NCBI GenBank assembly: GCA_023386955.1
Contig: JAEWIS010000031.1
Location: forward strand, 248,001 to 312,000
Length of the DNA stretch: 64,000 nt
From: Bacillota bacterium
GTDB taxonomy: Bacteria; Bacillota; Bacilli; Paenibacillales; NBRC-103111
Direction of reading: 5' to 3'
Shown here: in pieces, positions 41,077 to 51,900 of the stretch
Position numbering within the stretch: the stretch's first letter is position 1
How the letters are laid out: each line of letters starts with the position of its first letter
Translations under genes and position numbers: made by a program
The notes under the pieces: model-generated
What the model was told of the DNA's origin: nothing
The model's database searches: none
The model's input: the letters and a program-made list of their open reading frames with translations, nothing else

Positions 41077-41895
41077 TCACTTCCAGGAAATCTCCAGCGG
41101 GTTCCGGTCCACCAGGCGGGAATACCGGTACTTGGGATAACCGGCCATGATGGCACCTGCCAAATTCCTGCCCTCCGGCAACTCCAGCTCCCGGAGCAGC
41201 GGCTCATACCCGCTGAAGGCACAATGCTGGACGAAGCCGCCCCAGCAGGTGCCGAGTCCGAGGCTGGGAGCGTACAGCTCCGCATAAGCCAAGACAAATT
41301 CGGCGTTGCTTCTGCCCGTGTGCTGGGTCATTTTTGCCGGGGCCAAGGCCAGGATCAGGTGGGGTGCACCGCGCAGAATGGTATCCTTCCCCCGGCGGGC
41401 GGCCGCAATATGCAGCTTCAGGTAGCTGAAGCCTCTTCCCCCGGATGCCTCCACCTGCTCCTCCATCCAGGCAATCACCGTTTGCCAGATCCGGTTCAGC
41501 CGCTCCGCACCGCTGATCACCTGAAAGGTAATTCCCTGGGTGTTGCTGGCAGTTGGCGCATACCGGGCAACATCGAGAAGCTCCGTCAGCTCCTCCCGCT
41601 TCACCGGCTCCTGCCGGTACACCCGCACGGAACGCCGGGAGCGAAGAAACTGCTTTGCCCCTTCCGCGTTCCACTGGAGCTCCTTGCGTACAGCTGTCTG
41701 CGCCGCCAATGGCGTAAGACTGTTATCCAGCGCCTCCGACGGGCAGGCTGCCACACAATGCCCGCAGGCAATGCAGCGTCCACCCTCTGCCTCCTGCGGC
41801 CCTTCATCATTCATGAGAATATAGTTCGCGGGACAAACCTCCTCGCAAACTCCACATACCATACATTTCTCCGCATCAACTGTAAGAACGCTCAC
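41077..41895 (-). CDS. Ferredoxin-nitroreductase fusion protein
   Basis: About 272 residues from GTG 41895. The N-terminal 60 residues carry two [4Fe-4S] motifs of the C-x2-C-x2-C-x3-CP type (CMVCGVCEEVCP and CIACGHCVAACP). The rest is a nitroreductase domain: FLRSRRSVRVYRQEPVKREE, ARYAPTASNTQGITFQVI, GAPHLILALAP, LGLGTCWGGFVQ and GYPKYRYSRLVDR. The fusion binds FMN and probably passes electrons from the clusters to flavin; substrates are unknown. It lies about 40 bases before the end of the next gene upstream on the same strand, so the two may be co-transcribed. Confidence 0.87.
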   Translation of the reverse strand: MSVLTVDAEKCMVCGVCEEVCPANYILMNDEGPQEAEGGRCIACGHCVAACPSEALDNSLTPLAAQTAVRKELQWNAEGAKQFLRSRRSVRVYRQEPVKREELTELLDVARYAPTASNTQGITFQVISGAERLNRIWQTVIAWMEEQVEASGGRGFSYLKLHIAAARRGKDTILRGAPHLILALAPAKMTQHTGRSNAEFVLAYAELYAPSLGLGTCWGGFVQHCAFSGYEPLLRELELPEGRNLAGAIMAGYPKYRYSRLVDRNPLEISWK

Positions 41896-41939
41896 CGTTA
41901 TCCGCTTCCTCTCATTCCTATCTCTATACTTACGCTTAC

Positions 41940-43139
41940 CTACTCTTTCACAACAGCTCCACAGCACTTCTTATGCTTTTTGCCGCTGCCGCAGGGACAA
42001 GGGTCATTGCGTCCCACCTTGGGCACTGCCGCATTCCGGGCGAAATCCGGCTTAACCATAGTCCCCATGGGGCGGGCAGCCAATGAAGCTGCCGGAGGGG
42101 TAAACAGGTTCCTCATTTCCACCGGAGTATACCCGCGGTTTGTCCAGAGCCTTGTGTTGTTGCGCAGCTCCACCAGAAGCGGAAGCAGGCCATCAATCTG
42201 CTGCTCGCTGAGCTCAATATCCAAATAAAGAAACTCGTCCAACAGCTCATCCAGCGGCGCCTCCATACTGCTAGCCAACCGGATATTGTCTGCGACTGTC
42301 TCTGCAAGCTCCCGGTCACGCACAATATGCCGGGATACATAGGTCTTCAGTTTTTCAAACTGAAGGGTGTTGGGGGTGTACAAGTTGTCGGCATAACGCA
42401 AAAACTCCGTTTTCGGAGGGATATAATAAGGTTTGTTCCGGCTTAGCTCCAGCAGCTCCGCCAGTTCTTCCCTGGTATCGTCATCTTCAAAATAATTGCT
42501 GATCCAATAGTCTTCATAAATCAGATACTCCCGGTGCGGGTACATAAGCTTGAGTCCGGCCAAGGTCACTTCGTCATCAGTGGCGGCTTCTTTATTCTGA
42601 TTATTAAATATCTCCAGCAGCTTGCTCCGTTCACAAGCCCCATACAGGTTTGCGGCAGCTGCTATATAATCCGTAATCAGGTTCTGGCGCTCCCATTTTG
42701 TCCAAAATTCCCGTAAATCCAAGCCCTCATAAACCTGACGGATTTCCTCCGGCAGCACAAGCGCAAGCTTATCCTCTTGCCAGAAGGTATAGATCAAACC
42801 TCCATCCTGCAGAAGCGTGTATTGCGAAGGATAAAACTCATCGTTCTCCAGAACTGGCTGCTTCAGAAGACGCTCCCACAGCTCCCGTTCCGTACGGTTT
42901 ATGACATCCAGGGTTCGAAGTATAGCCTTTGGCTCCAGCAGAGCCTGACTTAAAGCGGCGGCCAGCTCCTCCTTGTTCATGCGGGATCGGCCGGCCACCT
43001 CCAGATCGGAGGCCAGCTGGGACAGCATCGTTTTCTTTTGAAGCACCAGGCATTCCGCCAACGCCGTCCGCGGCTCCCCCGGAACAGCGTATTGTTTATT
43101 TAGTTTATCGAAGAATTTTTGATCAGTCGACTTCATCAT
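41940..43139 (-). CDS. SEC-C motif protein of unknown function
   Basis: A 399-residue, largely helical acidic protein ending in a SEC-C zinc motif, [19 protein letters not shown]. The body ([60 protein letters not shown]) resembles YecA/DUF-type proteins of Bacillota that carry a SEC-C tail. The motif binds zinc and often mediates contact with SecB or ribosome-linked partners; the role here is unknown. Confidence 0.75.
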   Translation of the reverse strand: MMKSTDQKFFDKLNKQYAVPGEPRTALAECLVLQKKTMLSQLASDLEVAGRSRMNKEELAAALSQALLEPKAILRTLDVINRTERELWERLLKQPVLENDEFYPSQYTLLQDGGLIYTFWQEDKLALVLPEEIRQVYEGLDLREFWTKWERQNLITDYIAAAANLYGACERSKLLEIFNNQNKEAATDDEVTLAGLKLMYPHREYLIYEDYWISNYFEDDDTREELAELLELSRNKPYYIPPKTEFLRYADNLYTPNTLQFEKLKTYVSRHIVRDRELAETVADNIRLASSMEAPLDELLDEFLYLDIELSEQQIDGLLPLLVELRNNTRLWTNRGYTPVEMRNLFTPPAASLAARPMGTMVKPDFARNAAVPKVGRNDPCPCGSGKKHKKCCGAVVKE

Positions 43140-43343
43140 TTCACTCCATCTATTTATATAATTACCTCTATTTTAAACCATCGCCCCCTACTTTGGTATG
43201 AAAAAAGAGTTTTCCGGCCTCGGACTGGTCCCGGAGCCCGACTTTGGTCGGGATAAACAACACATCCCGGGATGGTTTTGCGGTTTACGTTCTCCCTGTA
43301 TGCTTGAACTACAGAAATCATTATGAACGGGCAGGGGATACCA

Positions 43344-43991
43344 ATGAATAAGGAAGAAAGGCAAGTGTATGTGTTATTAACCGACTCGGGGACGGTGCTG
43401 GGACGGATGATCAAATGGTACACCAAGCAGCCGCTCTCCCATGCGTCGCTGGTGCTGGACCAGGAGCTGCAAGAAATCTACAGCTTCGGCCGCAAAAAAC
43501 CAAGCAATCCGTTTATCGGGGGTTTTGTCCGGGAGAGCTTAAAGAGCAGCCTTCTTCTGGATGCCTCCTGCGCGTTATACCGCTGCTCCGTGAGCTCCTC
43601 CGTGTATACGCGGCTGCAGCGCCACGTGGATGAGATGCGCCAACGGCAGGACCAGTACAAATACAGCGTGTGGGGATTGGTGGGCGTGGCCATGAACCGG
43701 GCGTGGAGCCGGGATAATGCCTTTTTTTGCTCCCAGTTTGTCGCCACGGTGCTCCAGGAAAACGGTGCAGTCCGTCTGGAGAAGCCTCCGGCCTTAACCA
43801 CACCGGGGGACCTTGCAGCTCTGGAGGAGCTGGCCCCCATCTTCCGCGGCTCGGTGCGGGAGCTGCTGGAGCAATGGCGTGAGGCAGCCAGCCAGCAGCC
43901 TAGCTACACGGGTCCTCAGCGGGCTGCGGGACGCAGCCGTCATGAGCTGGCGGTAACCAGCCCGGCTGCCGTCCTCACTACCGCCGGATGA
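43344..43991 (+). CDS. Permuted papain-fold (YiiX/NlpC-P60-like) hydrolase
   Basis: A 215-residue protein from ATG 43344 (AGGGG six bases upstream; an upstream ATG at 43323 is in frame). The motif order is that of the permuted papain fold: a histidine in LSHASLVLD near residue 35, a basic/aromatic region with EIYSFGRK, and the catalytic cysteine in NAFFCSQFVATVL near residue 130. These enzymes act on lipid or peptide amides at the cell envelope. There is no signal peptide. It stands alone, with its C-terminal 40 residues low in complexity and probably disordered. Confidence 0.7.
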   Translation: MNKEERQVYVLLTDSGTVLGRMIKWYTKQPLSHASLVLDQELQEIYSFGRKKPSNPFIGGFVRESLKSSLLLDASCALYRCSVSSSVYTRLQRHVDEMRQRQDQYKYSVWGLVGVAMNRAWSRDNAFFCSQFVATVLQENGAVRLEKPPALTTPGDLAALEELAPIFRGSVRELLEQWREAASQQPSYTGPQRAAGRSRHELAVTSPAAVLTTAG

Positions 43992-44051
43992 ATCCGGCTT
44001 TACGGATAAACGCATACCAAAGGTAAACTAGCCGCCGCAGCGGGCTTCTCC

Positions 44052-44057
44052 TATAAT
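44052..44057 (+). promoter_or_regulatory. -10 box before the SGNH gene
   Basis: A perfect TATAAT, 38 bases before the start codon. No good -35 box lies 17 bases upstream (TAGCCG), so the call is tentative. Confidence 0.35.
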
Positions 44058-44094
44058 AGATGCGAAGAATCTCGAAACCAAAGGAGCTCGACAT

Positions 44095-44706
44095 ATGAAC
44101 GGCAAATGGACGGATAAAGCATGGGCCACCCTGGGCGACAGCATCACGGCAGCCAATGGCTACCAGCCCCTAGTACAGGAAGCGCTGGGGTTCTCCACCG
44201 TACAAAACCTGGGCAAAGGCGGATGCCCCATGACCGCCGGAGGAGACCGGGATTATGGGGCAACCACGCATATGGGCAAGGCAATTGAAGGTGCCCCGGA
44301 ATGCATCACCATCTTCGCCGGCACCAACGACTTCCGGCTGGATATGCCCCTGGGCACCATCGAAACACGGAGCATCTATACCTTCTACGGGGCATACACC
44401 ACCCTGGTAGAGGAAATCCTCACCGCCCATCCCGCTGCACGCCTGAATCTGTGGACCCCGCTGATGCGGGACAAGGATGGCTGGAATATCTTCTCTGTCA
44501 ACGGAGCGGGTTACCGGTTGTCCGACTATGTGGAAGCCGTCCGGGAGATCGGCCGGCGGTATGCCCTGCCGGTGCTGGACTTGTACGGGCAGAGCGGCAT
44601 CAACCTGCTGACGCTGGCCCACTTCACCTCCGACCGTCTGCATCCCAACGAGGCGGGCCACCGGCGGATCGCCGATATGGCGGTGCCCTTCCTGAACAGC
44701 CTGTAA
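44095..44706 (+). CDS. SGNH/GDSL family esterase
   Basis: A 203-residue cytoplasmic hydrolase. All four SGNH blocks are present: ATLGDSIT (nucleophile Ser), GKGG (Gly), FAGTNDF (Asn), and the C-terminal SDRLHPNEAGH (catalytic Asp and His). Starts at ATG 44095 behind AAGGAGC. The substrate, an ester or acetylated glycan, is not indicated. The 163-codon frame on the opposite strand is a shadow. Confidence 0.9.
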   Translation: MNGKWTDKAWATLGDSITAANGYQPLVQEALGFSTVQNLGKGGCPMTAGGDRDYGATTHMGKAIEGAPECITIFAGTNDFRLDMPLGTIETRSIYTFYGAYTTLVEEILTAHPAARLNLWTPLMRDKDGWNIFSVNGAGYRLSDYVEAVREIGRRYALPVLDLYGQSGINLLTLAHFTSDRLHPNEAGHRRIADMAVPFLNSL

Positions 44707-44734
44707 ACCCGGTTCCGGCGGTGAAGGCTCTCCG

Positions 44735-45679
44735 TCAGCGCAGCGCCTTCACGGCCGCGGCATTGGTAACCCCGAAGGGAACATGGGCCGAGGGCGAAAT
44801 ACCGGCCACACCTTCGATATGTCCGATCTGATCGTCGAAGAAGATATGGGGCTTAAACACCCGCAGCACCCTGCCCTTGTCGATGCCGCCCAGGAAAAAA
44901 GCCTCGTCCACCCGGATGCCCAAGCTCCGCAGGGTGGTCACCACCCGCTCATGGGCAGGGGCATTCCGCGCGGTAACGATGGCAATGCGGATCCGCGGCT
45001 GATACGCTTCATCCTGCCGCTTCCATTCCCATTCCCGCTGCTGGAGCCGGGCAATTTCCCCGAAAAACTTAAACAACGGCCCGGGCGGCAGCAGCTCCCG
45101 GGCTTTTTGCCGTTCATTCTCATGGAACTGGAGCATCCCCAATTCCTGATAGATCCCCTCCGCCGAATCATCAGCAATAATGCCGTCGAAGTCAAAGGCG
45201 ATCCGCAGCTCCGTCCCGTCCTCCTCATCCACGTATTGGGAGGGGAACACCTGGGCCGCAGGCAGACCGTTAGCCACTGCCTCCCGTACATCCTCCAGGT
45301 TAGCCGAGAGAAACAGGGAGGCATTGAAGGCCTCCATATAAATGAAGGGATTGGCCCCTGCCACAAATGCCGCCCGGGATATGGACAGGCCGTAATGCTC
45401 AATGGACTTAAACACCCGCAGCCCCGTATCCGGATCGTTCCGCGATAACAGCACCACCTCTACAGGCTGGTCCTCCGGCTCCGTCCCGTTCAGATTCAGC
45501 AGCCGCTTGATCAGCGGGAAGGCCACCCCCGGCTGAAGCACCGTTTGCTCATGCTCCCGCTGGTAGGTGCGGTACTCCTCCTCCCCTTTTTCCCGGAACA
45601 CCTGATCCGCCTCATCCAGTTGGAATAAGGCGCTGGAGGCAACCGCCACAACGAATTTTTGTTCAATGGGATAAGGCAA
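44735..45679 (-). CDS. 5'-nucleotidase family protein
   Basis: A 314-residue protein of the cytosolic 5'-nucleotidase family (PF06189). FVVAVASSALFQLDEADQVF at the start, VVLLSRNDPDTGLRVFKSIE, the phosphoryl-acceptor aspartates in IAFDFDGIIADDS, IAIVTARNAPAHERV and the metal-binding IFFDDQIGH are all present. The family dephosphorylates nucleoside monophosphates. It converges with the SGNH gene. Confidence 0.87.
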   Translation of the reverse strand: MPYPIEQKFVVAVASSALFQLDEADQVFREKGEEEYRTYQREHEQTVLQPGVAFPLIKRLLNLNGTEPEDQPVEVVLLSRNDPDTGLRVFKSIEHYGLSISRAAFVAGANPFIYMEAFNASLFLSANLEDVREAVANGLPAAQVFPSQYVDEEDGTELRIAFDFDGIIADDSAEGIYQELGMLQFHENERQKARELLPPGPLFKFFGEIARLQQREWEWKRQDEAYQPRIRIAIVTARNAPAHERVVTTLRSLGIRVDEAFFLGGIDKGRVLRVFKPHIFFDDQIGHIEGVAGISPSAHVPFGVTNAAAVKALR

Positions 45680-45724
45680 AGCTACTCCTCCTTTTAATCG
45701 CCAGGATCACCCGGATCGCTGGGC

Positions 45725-47044
45725 TCAGACTTTCTCGTATACAAGCTTCAGGGTGTCGAACACATACTCTACACAGCGGCAGCTGCCGTCCTCCTCCAAC
45801 CGGAAGAAAAAAGTGCTGTCGCAAACGGCGCATACGAACGACACGATGCCGTTTTCCGCAGAGACCAACCGCAGGGGAAACCGTTTCCGCCCGGCTGCTT
45901 GGATGAACAACCGGTCCACCCGCAGCTCCCCTTCCTCCCAGCTGACCGTAAATTCCCAGCCCATGGGAGAGAACACATACTTGCCGGCCAGATGCTTGTA
46001 CGGCTCCGCATGACCTGCCAACAACTGGCTGGGATTTATGGGCATATCCGGCTCCTCGCCGGCCAATAGCCCTGCAAGCCCCCTTTGGATCCGGTTAACC
46101 GGAACGGCATCATTGTTGGCCAGCACAATTACGGTGGTTTCCTCCTGCAGCAGGTGGTGGACGGTACAGGTGTAACCGTAAATATTGCCGTCCATCACTA
46201 ATTCTTCCGCCGGGTTCCCCTTGACCAGACAACCATAACCCGCATAAGCGCCGAGATATTTCATGAATCCGTACGCCGAGGTCATTCTGCCATAAGAAGC
46301 GCCGCTGATGATCTGTCCGCTGCCCAAGGCTTTGGTCCATTGCAGCAAATCACCGGCTGTGGAGTAAAGAAACCCGCTCCCGTAAGCACCGGTCATCTCG
46401 TAATAGTCCGCATGCACCGCTCCTTCGCCGGAAACCGAATAGCCGTTGGCCATACCGGGAATTACATCCCCATTGCGGCAGACACCGGTATGCCCGAGCC
46501 CCGCAGGACCGAACAGGTTTTTGCTGTAATACTCCTCTATGCCCAAACCGGAGACCTGCTCCACAATCCGGGCCAACAGCACATAATTGGAATTGCTTTT
46601 CTCCGTCCGTTCCCCCGGCCCGCATGTCGGTGGATGATCATTCAGCCACCGGAGGATAACCTCCGGCGACAGTTTTATGCGTGTCGTGTATTCCGGCAGT
46701 GCCGTGTAATCCGGGATTCCGGAGGCGTGGGAAAGCAGGTGGTGGACGGTGATTCCTCCGCCATGTCTGTACTCTGGCACATAAGCAGCTATATCCTCCT
46801 CCAGCGCAAGCTTCCCTTGGTCATGAAGCTGCAGGACAGCAGCAGCCGTAAACAGCTTGGTGATGCTGGCAATTTTGTATATAGTGGCAGCCGTATTGGG
46901 GGCCCCAAACTCCAGATTGGCAAACCCGTAGCCTTGATGCAGGAGAACCTGTTCCCCCTGGGCCACCAGAACAGTTCCGCTGAACTGCCCGGCCTCTTCC
47001 CAAACCCTCATATACCTGTCCATACGGTCGTGAATAGTATCCAT
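45725..47044 (-). CDS. Serine hydrolase, class C beta-lactamase-like
   Basis: A 439-residue protein. The nucleophile motif SxxK is in KIASITKLFTAAAVL near residue 60, the YxN-like motif in KSNSNYVLLARIVEQVSG near residue 150, and the N-terminal segment FSGTVLVAQGEQVLLHQGYG is typical. There is no signal peptide, and a C-terminal beta domain follows (residues 340-439). Such proteins are mostly peptidases or esterases and rarely true beta-lactamases. Confidence 0.85.
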   Translation of the reverse strand: MDTIHDRMDRYMRVWEEAGQFSGTVLVAQGEQVLLHQGYGFANLEFGAPNTAATIYKIASITKLFTAAAVLQLHDQGKLALEEDIAAYVPEYRHGGGITVHHLLSHASGIPDYTALPEYTTRIKLSPEVILRWLNDHPPTCGPGERTEKSNSNYVLLARIVEQVSGLGIEEYYSKNLFGPAGLGHTGVCRNGDVIPGMANGYSVSGEGAVHADYYEMTGAYGSGFLYSTAGDLLQWTKALGSGQIISGASYGRMTSAYGFMKYLGAYAGYGCLVKGNPAEELVMDGNIYGYTCTVHHLLQEETTVIVLANNDAVPVNRIQRGLAGLLAGEEPDMPINPSQLLAGHAEPYKHLAGKYVFSPMGWEFTVSWEEGELRVDRLFIQAAGRKRFPLRLVSAENGIVSFVCAVCDSTFFFRLEEDGSCRCVEYVFDTLKLVYEKV

Positions 47045-47116
47045 GATAACTCCCTCCCTTTCCTGCCCTCATTATATAAGCCAGCCCGTGAAGCTCTCTT
47101 GTAAAAAACGGACAGC

Positions 47117-47977
47117 TTACCCGGACTGCTTGACATAATCGGATGGGAGCAAGCCGCTGAAAGCAGCGAACTCATGGATAAAATGCGCCTGATCGTAATA
47201 GCCGTGCTCCAGGGCCGCACGGATTAACACCGGGTCCGCCTCCTGATTCAGATGCCGGAGGACCTGCTGGAACCGGATAATCTGGGTAAAAGTTTTGGTG
47301 CTTAACCCCGTCCGCTCCAGGAAAATCCGCCCCAGCTGTTTGCTGCTGACACATTCCCGTTGGGACAGCTCATGGACCATGAGCCTGCCTTTGGCCAAGT
47401 AGATATGCCGGAGCGTATTGCGGAAGGTGTGATTCCAAGGCAGCCGGTCCTGAAGCCTAGCCAAGAGACATTGCTGGACAGCAAGAACAAGCTCCTCTGC
47501 CGGGACAGCCGGGCGGACGGAGCAGGTCAGCTCCGTCTCCAAGGATTTGTTTATCTCCGCAAGCGGATAAATCCGGTTCGTGAACAGATGGCCCGGTTCT
47601 CTCAGAACATGCTGCAAACCGCCGGGATAAAAGCGTATGCCCAGCCTGTCCCAGCGGGTATCCTCCGCCGGAACAAATACAGGCCGGTCCACGGTCCCCA
47701 CCACAAAAGCGATAGCCTCCCCCGACATCCTGTCCCACTGCAGGATAAGATCGATACAGCCGTCCGGCACCATTCTCTCGCAGGTTGCCACCACGCTGCC
47801 TTCTGGACGCGCAGGCAGATACCAGTAGCAGCAAACCCGGCCTTGCAGGTCTGGACAGGGCTTCCATTCCCGGTAACGTCCGAGTGGATTGTAAATCCGG
47901 GAGCGGGTTTGGACAGGGGAAAACAAGGCACTGGAGGCAGCTGCTTTCACGTTCTTTTGTCCGTTGGGATCAGGCAT
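47117..47977 (-). CDS. AraC family transcriptional regulator
   Basis: About 286 residues from ATG 47977, which overlaps the end of the upstream MBL gene by eight bases. The N-terminal 150 residues (CYWYLPARPEGSVVATCERM... LGIRFYPGGLQHVL) are a DUF6597-type sensor domain; the C-terminal part carries two helix-turn-helix units (VHELSQRECVSSKQLGRIFL and IRAALEHGYYDQAHFIHEFA with the usual FSGLLPSDYVK end). It probably regulates the MBL hydrolase with which it forms an operon, but no binding site was identified. Confidence 0.85.
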   Translation of the reverse strand: MPDPNGQKNVKAAASSALFSPVQTRSRIYNPLGRYREWKPCPDLQGRVCCYWYLPARPEGSVVATCERMVPDGCIDLILQWDRMSGEAIAFVVGTVDRPVFVPAEDTRWDRLGIRFYPGGLQHVLREPGHLFTNRIYPLAEINKSLETELTCSVRPAVPAEELVLAVQQCLLARLQDRLPWNHTFRNTLRHIYLAKGRLMVHELSQRECVSSKQLGRIFLERTGLSTKTFTQIIRFQQVLRHLNQEADPVLIRAALEHGYYDQAHFIHEFAAFSGLLPSDYVKQSG

Positions 47978-48866
47978 TACTCTTGAACGCCCGCGGCGAT
48001 ACATACACGAACCGCTCGCCTCTGGCCATCACATGGCATTTCTGCCCAGGCGTCCGCTCATACAGCTCCTGAAGGAAATAACCGGGTTTTTCGCTGTTGT
48101 TGGCGAAAATATCATAATGCAGCGGGATGACGGTCTCCATCCCTGCTTCTGCCGCAAGCTCCGCTGCCTCACGGATGTTCATGTTACCCACAATATCCCG
48201 GCTGTTGCGGAAATAATCCCTGCCATTGATGGGCAGCATGCCCACATCGATCCGCTCCTTACGGAGGAAATCCGGCAACCCGGGATAAACCACCGTGTCC
48301 CCGGCATGGTACAGAACAACACCGTTTATGTTCACCAAATACCCCACGAACCGGTGCTCCCTCTCGTCCCCGGTGGTTTCCAGAGACTCATGGGCCGCCG
48401 GCACCGGCTGGATGCGGATCTGCTCTCCTTCACGTCCCTCCAGCTCCATCCACTTGCCAGTAAGCGCATCGATAATCCGTTCAGAGGCTATCCCGCACTG
48501 CTCCTCCAGAATGGGACGGCAGCAGGCTGGCGCGAGAAACCTCATTTGCGGGCAGGCGGCGGCAAGTGCAGGCAAAGTTTTGACGTCCAGGTGGTCGTCA
48601 TGCTCATGCGTAATCAGACACAGGTCGCCAACATCCACATCCTCAGGCCGGAGCAGCGACGGATACGTCCGTTTTAGGCCGTGAAGCTGCTCCAAATGAT
48701 CGGAAAAGAACGGGTCGAAATAAATGACGGTATGCTGTCCTTTCGCTACGACACTTTCCTGTCCAAAAAACCAAAGGGCCGCACAGCCCTCCGGCGGTGC
48801 CGTATCCCTGATTTCGGCCATCAGTATCTCCGGGGTGCGGGAAGGTGTGGATGATGGTTGATTCAT
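47970..48866 (-). CDS. MBL-fold metallohydrolase (UlaG-like)
   Basis: A 298-residue protein from ATG 48866 (GGAGG seven bases upstream). The metal ligand motif is THEHDDHLD near residue 100, with HAGDTVVYPG near residue 205 and a C-terminal VIPLHYDIFANN. The spacing resembles UlaG and related lactonases rather than class B beta-lactamases. Substrate unknown. It precedes and overlaps the AraC regulator gene. Confidence 0.85.
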   Translation of the reverse strand: MNQPSSTPSRTPEILMAEIRDTAPPEGCAALWFFGQESVVAKGQHTVIYFDPFFSDHLEQLHGLKRTYPSLLRPEDVDVGDLCLITHEHDDHLDVKTLPALAAACPQMRFLAPACCRPILEEQCGIASERIIDALTGKWMELEGREGEQIRIQPVPAAHESLETTGDEREHRFVGYLVNINGVVLYHAGDTVVYPGLPDFLRKERIDVGMLPINGRDYFRNSRDIVGNMNIREAAELAAEAGMETVIPLHYDIFANNSEKPGYFLQELYERTPGQKCHVMARGERFVYVSPRAFKSNA

Positions 48867-48932
48867 TATGCTGCCTCCATTCATGAATTGGCTATATCCC
48901 CATTCTAGCAAGTCCGCCTTACAACAGTAAAG

Positions 48933-48959
48933 AAGCTGCCGGGATATACCCGACAGCTT
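48933..48959 (-). terminator. Terminator after the S-layer-type protein gene
   Basis: AAGCTGTCGGG-TATAT-CCCGGCAGCTT on the minus strand (one mismatch) followed by CTTTACTG, 20 bases after the stop of the SLH gene. Confidence 0.65.
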
Positions 48960-48980
48960 GGAGTCTTTTCAATAAGTTAG

Positions 48981-51900
48981 TTAGATCAAACCGGATTTTT
49001 GCAAAAGCCGTTGAATGACAGTGGCTACTTCTGCTCTGGTAATGGATTCCTTCGGAGCCAGAACATTGCCGTCCCGGCCTGCGATGAGGCCTGCTTGAAC
49101 GCTTCCGGCAATACCGTCAGCAGCCCAATCAGAAGCATCTGCTGCATCCAGGTAAGCGGCAAGCACATCGGCTTGTGCCTGAAGCTTATCCTTCAAGCCG
49201 GTCAGCTGCATGGCTCTGGATACCATCACCATGGCCTGCTCCCGGGTAATGGACTCGTTGGCACGGAAGGTTCCGTCTTCGAAGCCGCTGATCAAGCCGT
49301 AGGAATAAGCGGTTTGAACTGCGCTGCTGTACCAATCCGAAGCGTTCACATCGGAGAAGGCTGCTGCGCCGCTTTCCAGCTTCAAACCAAGGCCGCGGAC
49401 AAAGATGGCGGCAAATTCCGCACGGGTAATGCTGCGGTCAGGGCTGAAGCTGTTATCGCCGGTACCTTCGATGACCATACGGGAGCCCATATCATTGACG
49501 GCAGCTTTGGCCCAATGGGCTTCTACATCACTGAACTCCAGCGGGTGCCATACAACAGAGTAGGAGCTGTTGGTCATGCTGTTCAGCACTGCATAATACT
49601 TGCCGTCCAGTACGATGACCTTCGTCGGAATGTGGCGGACTGTTCCGTCAGCATCCACCACAACACCTGTGGTGATTCTGCTGGGGTCCACATCTTCCGG
49701 TACGGCGATGGTACGTTCAACAAATGCATCGAACTTCTGCACTTCAACGGAAGCTGCTTCATACGTCGCTGTGATGGTAAAGTCCACAGGCGCAGTCACC
49801 AGCGTGAAGTTTCTTGCGCCTGCTGCCTGTTCAGCTGCCTTCACTGCATCCGCGGAAGCCTTGGCAATCTGGATCTGCACCGTAATATCCTGCAGGGCCA
49901 CGAATTTGCCGAGCTTCTCGGAGATGGAAGCCATGTGAATTTGCTGGGCAGGCAGGGTGTAGGAGGCCTGGCCGGTTTTGATCTCCAGAATAGCTTGTTT
50001 GTTCTCCATCTGCTGGATCATTTGACCGTTCAGGGTAGTGACGATCACATCCGAATTTACCGTTACCGGAACTGTTACTACTGCTCCTTGACCTTCGGCT
50101 GCAAGCTTGGCTTCCAGCTTGGTTTGGTCGATTTTCAACGTAGAGACGGTTTGGTTGTTCACGTTGTTGGTGTTCAGGGTGCCTGCCTCTTCAGCCTTGC
50201 CGTTCACCAGGACACTGACTCCGGATGGTGCAGGGGCCGCAGGGCCACCACCGCCACCGCCCGTAACAACGGGAGCAGCCGGTTCTTCAGAGGAGGAGTC
50301 CTCCGGTTGAACAGGGACATTCACCGTCACATTTACGGTACCGGTGGAGCCGTTATAGGTCTTGTCTCCGTTGTAAGTAGCTGTAATGGTTCCTGTCACC
50401 AGGGTTGTGGACGTAAAGCTTGCTTGACCCCATTCATCCAAGGCCACAGTCTCATTGAGTCCGCCGGGGCCGGTAAAGGTTACGGTTCCAGCGGGAATGC
50501 CCACGTTGGGAATAATGACAGGCACATTGGTAACGGGCAGATCAGTCGGCATACCATAGATATGAAGCGGGCTGTCCTGCGCCACCGTTGCGGTTACCGT
50601 TACGGCTTCGCCTGCATTCGTCGGATCCGGTGTGGCGGTTACGGTCGTGAGTGTATCCGTCAACTGTACGGTAACCGGTGTGGTGCCGGTGGAGCTTACG
50701 AAGATGCTGTCACCGTTGTAGGTGGCAGTAATGATGCCGGTTTGCATGTTTGTTGTCACAATGCTTGCTTGGCCTGATCCATTCAGGGTCACGGTTTCGT
50801 TCAGACCCGGACCGGTGAAGGTTACAGTGCCTGTAGGAATACCCCCATTGGGAATAATGACAGGCCAGTTGATCGGCCAATTCACAGGTGCATTAGACGG
50901 CTGCGAATAGACTTGAATAGGTGCATTGGCTGCTACAGTAGCCGTTACCGTTACCGCTTGGCCCACAAAGGACGGATCCGGAGTAGCGGTTACCGTTGTG
51001 GTGGTTTCCGGCGTGTTCACCGTAACGGTTGTGGTGCCTGTGGAGCCTTGATAAATATTATCTCCATTATAAACAGCTGTGATGGTGCCGGTTTCCAGCG
51101 TTGTGGTGGAAAGGCTGGCTTGCCCCACACCGTTCAACGCCACGGTTTCGTTCAGACCGCCGGGGCCTGTGAAGGTTACCGTACCCGTGGGATTACCTAC
51201 GATAGGAATCAACGGGAACGGCGGGAAGTTGATGGGATTATTCAATGGATTGCTCAGGACAACCGTTGCCGTAACGCTCACCAATTGACCTGTGTAAGAA
51301 GGATCCGGTGTAGCTGTTACAGTCGTTGTGGTTTCCGGAGCATTTACAGTAATCGTTGTTGTACCGGTGGAACCGTTATGCACGGAATCCCCGTTATAAG
51401 TTGCAGTAATAGTGCCAGTAACTAATGTATTCGCAAAAATATAGGCTTCCCCGTTCACATTCACACCGGCCAGTTGGTTATAACCATTGGGGCCTGTGAA
51501 GGTCACTGTACCGGTAGGAATGGGATTATTACCCGGTTGGGCAGGCAATACAGTAGCAACCAGCATGACATCCTGACCTGGTGCTGCAGGGTTTGGCGAT
51601 GCAATCACGGAGGTTACGGTATCAGCAAGTGCACCGGGCAAAGTCGTTACGTTGGTTGTGCCGGTGGAGGTATGGTAATAGACACCCCCATTATAAGCGG
51701 CAGTTATGGTGCCGCTGCCCATTGTGGAGGTGACGACACTGGCTTGGCCCGCTACATTCAGGTTTACGGTTTCATTCACACCAGGACCGGTAAAGGTAAC
51801 AGTGCCATCGGGAATTCCCGCACTCGGGTTAAGTGAGGTCACAGCAGCAGTAAGCGTAACGGAATCACCGGCCGTCGACGGGTCAGGTGTGGCGGTCACC

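Noticed and set aside
43264..43275. Palindrome CATCCCGGGATG and a nearby CCCGAC-TTTG-GTCGGG hairpin upstream of the papain-like gene
   Set aside because: No U-tract and no relation to a promoter that I could place; too short to interpret.
48999..50777. 592-codon open frame on the plus strand
   Set aside because: Antisense to the Ig/SLH repeat gene; the Cys/Gly/Arg-rich sequence is a shadow of the repeats.
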